From NCBI RefSeq assembly GCF_014851395.1, contig NW_024040040.1, positions 25,401,000 to 25,464,999 on the forward strand: a stretch of 64,000 nt of DNA, given 5' to 3'. The position numbers and the translations under genes are program-made. This DNA is from Micropterus salmoides. Taxonomy: Eukaryota > Chordata > Actinopteri > Centrarchiformes > Centrarchidae. This document shows positions 58,858 through 64,000 of the stretch, piece after piece (the stretch's first letter is position 1; every line of letters begins with the position of its first letter). The notes beneath the pieces are model-generated. The model was not told the DNA's origin, did no database searches, and saw nothing but the letters and a program-made list of their open reading frames with translations.

Positions 58858-59925
58858 TAAAGCTGCAAGCTGCGTTGGGCAGGCCCTCACACGTGTAGTA
58901 CGTCGAGGTGTGAGGCAGCCGCATTGCATATTCTGGAGCTCTGCCAGTGCAGCTGTGAATTTGCCACGCGCTTCGGACGCTGCACAAAGGTGTTAAACGT
59001 CACTTCTTGTGTCCCCTTTGTGGTGCTACATAGCACTTGTCACTATGATTATAACTGAATATTGGCATGTAGATGTGTTCGGAGTTTGGTGCAGATGTGA
59101 ACATGTAGACTGAAGTTACAACAACTTCCTGTTTCCGCTGCCACGCCACCAGTCTTTAACTGCAAACTCACAAGTTTTACAACATGGCTTCATCAATGTG
59201 TTAAGCATTTTCTGGGACTGTTTTGAAATTGTCCAAAAAAAAATGTCCAACCTGCTAGGACTAGTTCATTACAGCATAAATCGTGTCATTTCCTGTTGCC
59301 AGCAGGTGGCGCAAGACTTTGAGTGATTATTGGCATGTGAATGTGTTCAGGGCAGGACTCTTATAATGCATTCCAAATTTGGTGTGCATGTAGACTGAAG
59401 TTACAACAATTTCATGTTTTATGGCGAATCATCGATTTTGGCCGACACACCACAGGCAAACTGGTGAGCTTGTAATAACCGTTTGTACAACATTTAATTG
59501 TCAATGTGTTTGAATGTGTTGAAGTTGATTGGACTAATTCCATAGGAGGAGTTTGTTAAAGTATGGAGTGTGTAAAAAAAAAAGAAAAAAAGACCATTAA
59601 ATCCAAAATGGCCAACTTCCTGTTGGGTTTAGGCAATCGCTCCAAGAGGCTTTTTTGTACTTCTGGACACGATACTGGTACCACAGAAATTCAGTACACG
59701 TAGGTGAAACTTTGCCCGGGGCTGCACTGTAGGGGCACTAGAAACCCATAAAATACTAAATTGTTCGGCCTGCCTGAATTATATGCAAGGTTTGGTGAGT
59801 TTTTGAGCATGTTCAGCTCCCTAAAATTTAGTTTACTTTTCAGAAAAAAAGAAAGAAAGAAAAAAATAATAATTCCTTCAGTTCCAATAGGGACCTCACA
59901 CGTTTCATGCTTGGGCCTAAAAAAT
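58858..59925 (+). repeat. Dispersed teleost repeat with 'gctgcaagc...gggcc' structure
   Basis: It begins 'taaagctgcaagctgcgttgggc' (split), carries repeated 'ggcatgt(a/g)(g/a)atgtgttc' and 'gtagactgaagttacaacaa' units (about 59068 and 59330), and ends 'cacacgtttcatgcttgggcc'. This is the pattern of a very common fish repeat as I recall it. No coding part. Confidence 0.5.
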
Positions 59926-59939
59926 GCTTGGTGTGATGA

Positions 59940-60075
59940 GTATGTGAACCATGTGCTATGACCTCAGTCAGCAGATCTTAACCCAACCTAGCACCTATGG
60001 GAGATTGTGAAACAACAGGTCAGACAGCATGAGCGTCTAATGCTGTTTCAAAGCTCTCTCCGGGAATACAGCTCA
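59940..60075 (+). pseudogene. Tc1-like transposase fragment
   Basis: One frame reads PQSADLNPT-stop-HLWEIV, the third catalytic segment with an in-frame stop. It is the same family as 1955-2160. Confidence 0.6.
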
Positions 60076-63000
60076 GGTGAAGAAATTCTGAATCCTGGTA
60101 GAAAAATACTGCGTCCAAAAATACTGCAGTTTTTTCCTTGGAGAATGTAAACTCCTTTCAGGTTTCTGAAACCCCCAAATCCCAGGGAAGAAACAGACAT
60201 GTCCACAGTGTCCTCAGTGGCCACGGTGTCCTCAGTGGCCACGGTGTCCTCAGTGGCCACGGTGTCCTCAGTGTTAGCTTCTTCTGTGGTTGGTTGTCTT
60301 GGTGTCTGGGCCTTAAATGTTAGGCTGCAGAAGAGCGGGGGAATGTAACCGCTGAATTTATTCTAGATGATCTTAAGCTTACTGTAGCTACAGTGGTCAT
60401 TGAAGCAAAGTATAATGTGTCAAAATGAACAAATGCGGGCAAAATTAATTTTCACCTGCGGTTCCTTAGAGGTCTAGAAGAGCTTGAGCACATTAAAGAG
60501 TGTGATTAGATGAAAGCACTGTCAGTGCTGATGTGCAGCTGACATTGATGGGATGGATTTCAACGGTAAAAGACTGATGCTGACAGACAGGAAGACAGAA
60601 CGAGGAGAGGCGGTAATGAAGAAAAAAGTATGAAAATACCTGAAGGGATTATTTCACACTGGAAGACGGTAAGAATGTTTTTGAAAAGAAAGAGAAGGAA
60701 ACTGGCTGAAAATGTGAAAAGGTTGGTGTATTATGTTTGTGATATTGCGTCAGTGTATCTACTCCACTGCAGATAGTTGAGAGATGGATGAGAGAGAATG
60801 TGTGTCTACCAGGCAACAGGAAAAGAGAGAGGCAGAGAAATGGGACTCCGCTGGGCCTCCTATATCCAGGGATAATAGAGCTGTCACAGTGTTTTGACTC
60901 AGGGCATTGATTCTGCCTTTAATTGCTTTAGGCCTCCGCTGGCTGGATAGCAGTCTGAGGATATTAAGTGTAATGTATTGTTGCACTAGAACAGTTATGA
61001 CACTGATCACACACTGATATGTACTCATGTGTTGTCAGTGCCAATAATCCTTTTATCGATTGGGGCCGCCTCCAAACCATTACAGTGATTGTTTAGGGGC
61101 AAATCCCAGACAGAACAGCGCTCCGTTTCCATCAGCATGGATAATTTATTGAGCCAAACAAATGATTTCCTGTATCCCTGCCCTGCTCTATTTTCACTAT
61201 GATTCTTTGTCCACAATCAAAAAAACAGGACTCACATGTACCTTGGGTCACAAGCCAGGATCAAATGGACCCTGAGTCCTCCCCATGTCACCAAAAGACC
61301 TTTCTGCTTTCTTTTATTTCGTTTTGTTTCAGACAGCCCTGTAAGGTTCCAAATGTCCCCCGACTTAGGTTAAACATCTGTATACAGTGATGGAAAGGAT
61401 ATTGATCTTCTCATCAGACTCTGGGTGAGATGGTAATCAATGTGTATTTCCCGAAAAGCCAGACTGTTTATTTTAAAGCTGAGCCATGTCTCACTTCAGC
61501 TGCCCTAAATGACAGCAGTGGCAAGCAGCTGGTGTTTTAAGAATGTAATGGATTTGATTACTGTGAGGTTATTATATGGCCTCCTCTCACATTGTGTCCA
61601 GTGCTAAAACCCAGCATCAGAGTTTCTTTTACATAAACAGGGAGGATCCAGGCAGCTAGTGGGTTAAGACAATTTTCTCTGTCACCAGTTGGTGTCTTTA
61701 TGTCCACCTGATGAAGGTTTCAGGCCCTTTGAATTGATTGATGCTCAATGTTTCTCACCAAATACTGTAACTCTGAAATCTGACGCTGGCACAGTAGATA
61801 AATAAGGAATTAAACACTTTTAAGTGTAAACATTAATTAAACACAGGATTAGGGGTTTTAGTAAATCTAATTAGTATAATACTTACTGTTTTCATCGTGC
61901 TGCATTAGATATTCTGGATCTCATAATTGCTGTACACCAGTGATCATCTGGCCGCATTCGGCCTGCCAAAGCTTCCCATCCTGCCCCCAAAATGGCCACT
62001 GATGAAAGTATTTACATTTCCAGTATTAGAAACTGTGCATCTGTGGCATCAATTCCTGGTAAAATGCTTTATTAGGTTACTGCTAATGCAAGCTTAACAT
62101 TTCCTGCTGCTGCAGCTTCACATTAAAAGCAGTCAAATGGCAAAACACAATTTGACTTTTATTTTGAAGTAGATTAGCACTGAACACAACTGTTTGTCAA
62201 AAATGCATCTACAAAACAAGACAATGGTCATTTTCATCATTTTATGACAGTGGTTCAGTTTGAAATAAAGAGTGAGCAATGCTACAGTTGTTAGCAGACA
62301 CAGTGAGCTGTTCGATAAAGAGCTGCAGGCGACAGGCTGCACACCTCCACCTTCTCAGCCAGGTAACCAACTCCTTTCACTTTCACTGTTCGTAGACTCA
62401 TGTCTTGCAGAATAAAGTCAGATCCTGACTGCTCACATAATTATGGAGACCAATTATTGCCTGATAATAGTTTCTTTAGCTGGCCCCGGACTTCTGTGAC
62501 CTGTAGTGTTAAACCGCAATTGCTGTTACAGCAGTAACTACGTGTCACATGCACCATAATGTCACAAATGCCTAAATACAGACTAAAAAGCGATTGATTA
62601 AAATTTCCTGCCAATCAGAACTGCATCCTGCAGTTACATTTACAATTACAGATTTTAACCATCACTCCTCTGTGAAAAGCGTCCTTGGCCATAGTCTGAG
62701 AGCATTTTCTAATTAAGTGTCACTATGGATTTACCTTATTTTTAGGAGTCTGAAGACTAATTACACTGGAAAACTGACAAGATTAAGTACTCTTAAAAAT
62801 ACTTGATTTCTGGATGTATGTTGGTGAACACTACTGTCCCACAAAGCAATGCACGACAGAAACTGGAAAGCTACTGTTAAGAAATGAAACCAAATTCTGG
62901 ATGTTTAGTGGGGGGCCGCAAGTAAGAGATGGCCAAAGTGTCATTTGGAAGTATTCATATAGCTGTTTCTTTTGTATCCAAATGTGGGAAAAAGACAGAC

Positions 63001-64000
63001 AGGCCAGACATCAGACAGGAAATCGGATCAAGCAATTAGCTTGTTGGACATAGAGTGCTGTAAACACCCCCTTAGTTGATATTACAAACAGTTACCTATT
63101 TATACATTCAGCGCACAACATTAGCATTCAGGTGCTACATGTCTGACTACCGGATGAAAGTGAAAAATTCACTCCCCTTTTAGCTGTTTGTTAGTCTCCA
63201 GCTCCTGAGAAAAGTATCTGTCTCTTCAGCTTCTAAAAGCTCCACATTGTTCACCAGCTAGTGGCTAACTGAGCCTGTCTGCTTCTCATGTACTCTGCAG
63301 TGGGTAGATCTGTGCTTTTTTTTCCAGAATGAACCAAATATGTTCAACCAATCAAAGTTGTGGCCCATAACGCTGAAAGACAGCAGAGTCGAGTGAGAAT
63401 TATTTGTGGGTTTGTCACTACGAGTGACCCCTTTCACGTTACATGTAGTCATTTAGTTCAAATAAATATTGATAAAGCAGCTTTACCTAATTGTATACCA
63501 ACGCACATACCTTTGTGTTTCTGAGGGAAGAACACCAAATGAGACCCCAGGCCACATGTCAGTGCACGACCCTGCACACAGTCTGTAAACCATAAGCTTA
63601 AACTGGCCAAAAGCTGCAGAGTTGAGAGATTTCACATAATTCCTTAATGGAGTTGTGAATGAAGCTTGACTAAATGTGTCAAGGTCACCTCAAACACAGC
63701 CTGACACAGATCTGTTTTTATATTGCTGTAGTCTTTACGGTTGCTTTTCCATTCCAGAAAGCTGGGATGAGCTCATTTAAAAACCTACTTCATCCCGTGA
63801 CTCTGCCTCATCACCCGAGTCGATCTCCTCATCCCTAATTTAAATGGCCACTTAAATATCGACTCGTCCTGTGAGTTTTTCTTTGAATTACTGAATTTTC
63901 TTTCTTTCTCTTTTCCTCTTTGTCTGGAACAATAATGTCACCATGGCAAATTGAGTAACTATCTGACAACAGAGGTAGTGAACAAAAAGAAGAGGACTGC
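60076..64000. other. Gene-free DNA to the window end
   Basis: Apart from the minisatellite at 60211-60273 I see no recognisable gene, repeat end or RNA. Stretches 60890-61160 and 62440-62720 look non-repetitive and could hold conserved non-coding sequence, but nothing in the sequence alone proves it. Confidence 0.3.
60211..60273. repeat. 18-bp minisatellite, 3.5 copies
   Basis: Unit TCCTCAGTGGCCACGGTG repeated identically three times (60211, 60229, 60247) plus a half unit. A degenerate half unit (tccacagtg) precedes it. Confidence 0.95.

Noticed and set aside
60048..60260. Open frame with ATEDTV peptide repeats
   Set aside because: Product of the 18-bp minisatellite; no gene structure around it.
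60211..60273. CRISPR-like array
   Set aside because: Direct repeats without spacers, in a vertebrate genome.
49231..64000. Search for vstm2a exon 3 in the right part
   Set aside because: No sequence encoding the expected second half of the Ig domain was recognised in any frame by reading.

Overview
The window looks like an intergenic-to-intronic stretch of a bony fish genome, most likely a percomorph teleost. It has GT-AG introns, long non-coding DNA, and many transposable elements of families typical of teleosts: L2 and L1 LINEs, a Ty3/Gypsy element, a DIRS element, retroviral LTR remnants, Tc1, hAT, TTAA-target MITEs and tRNA-derived SINEs. There is nothing bacterial in it: no operons, no CRISPR array and no rRNA. 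I saw no convincing functional tRNA gene.

Only one host protein-coding gene is supported. On the + strand, a signal-peptide exon (36012-36090) and an Ig V-set exon (37264-37430) match the start of VSTM2A (V-set and transmembrane domain containing 2A). Intron 1 is 1.17 kb. It carries two near-consensus RE1/NRSE sites arranged as a perfect inverted repeat (36469-36515), a candidate REST-controlled neural switch and the most interesting signal in the window. Exon 3 was not found, so intron 2 appears to run beyond the right edge (more than 26.5 kb) and is full of transposons.

Left part (1-36000): gene-poor DNA with a Tc1 fragment (1955-2160), a 672-bp inverted-repeat MITE (4329-5000), a 5'-truncated L2 LINE on the minus strand (6285-8645), a composite of TIR element, Tc1 derivative and L1 fragments (8845-11671), a 1.6-kb TTAA element (15941-17576), and a Gypsy retrotransposon on the minus strand (18734-24556). 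The Gypsy element is fused to a decayed endogenous retrovirus 3' end and LTR (24557-25170). Further right are a hAT element with a perfect 8-bp target duplication and a nested TTAA element (27297-28782), a short TTAA MITE (29276-29618) and SINE fragments.

Right part (37431-64000, inside or beyond intron 2): a Tc1 copy (40601-41420), a TTAA MITE (43349-43797), a DIRS element with 50-bp inverted repeats nested in a TIR element (46241-49223), a TTAA MITE (52590-53257), and a second 2.1-kb copy of the 15941-17576 element in inverted orientation (54784-56883). A fish dispersed repeat (about 58858-59925), another Tc1 fragment and an 18-bp minisatellite follow. All retroelement genes seen are broken. 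Family names for non-coding repeats come from recognising ends and target duplications by eye, not from a database search.
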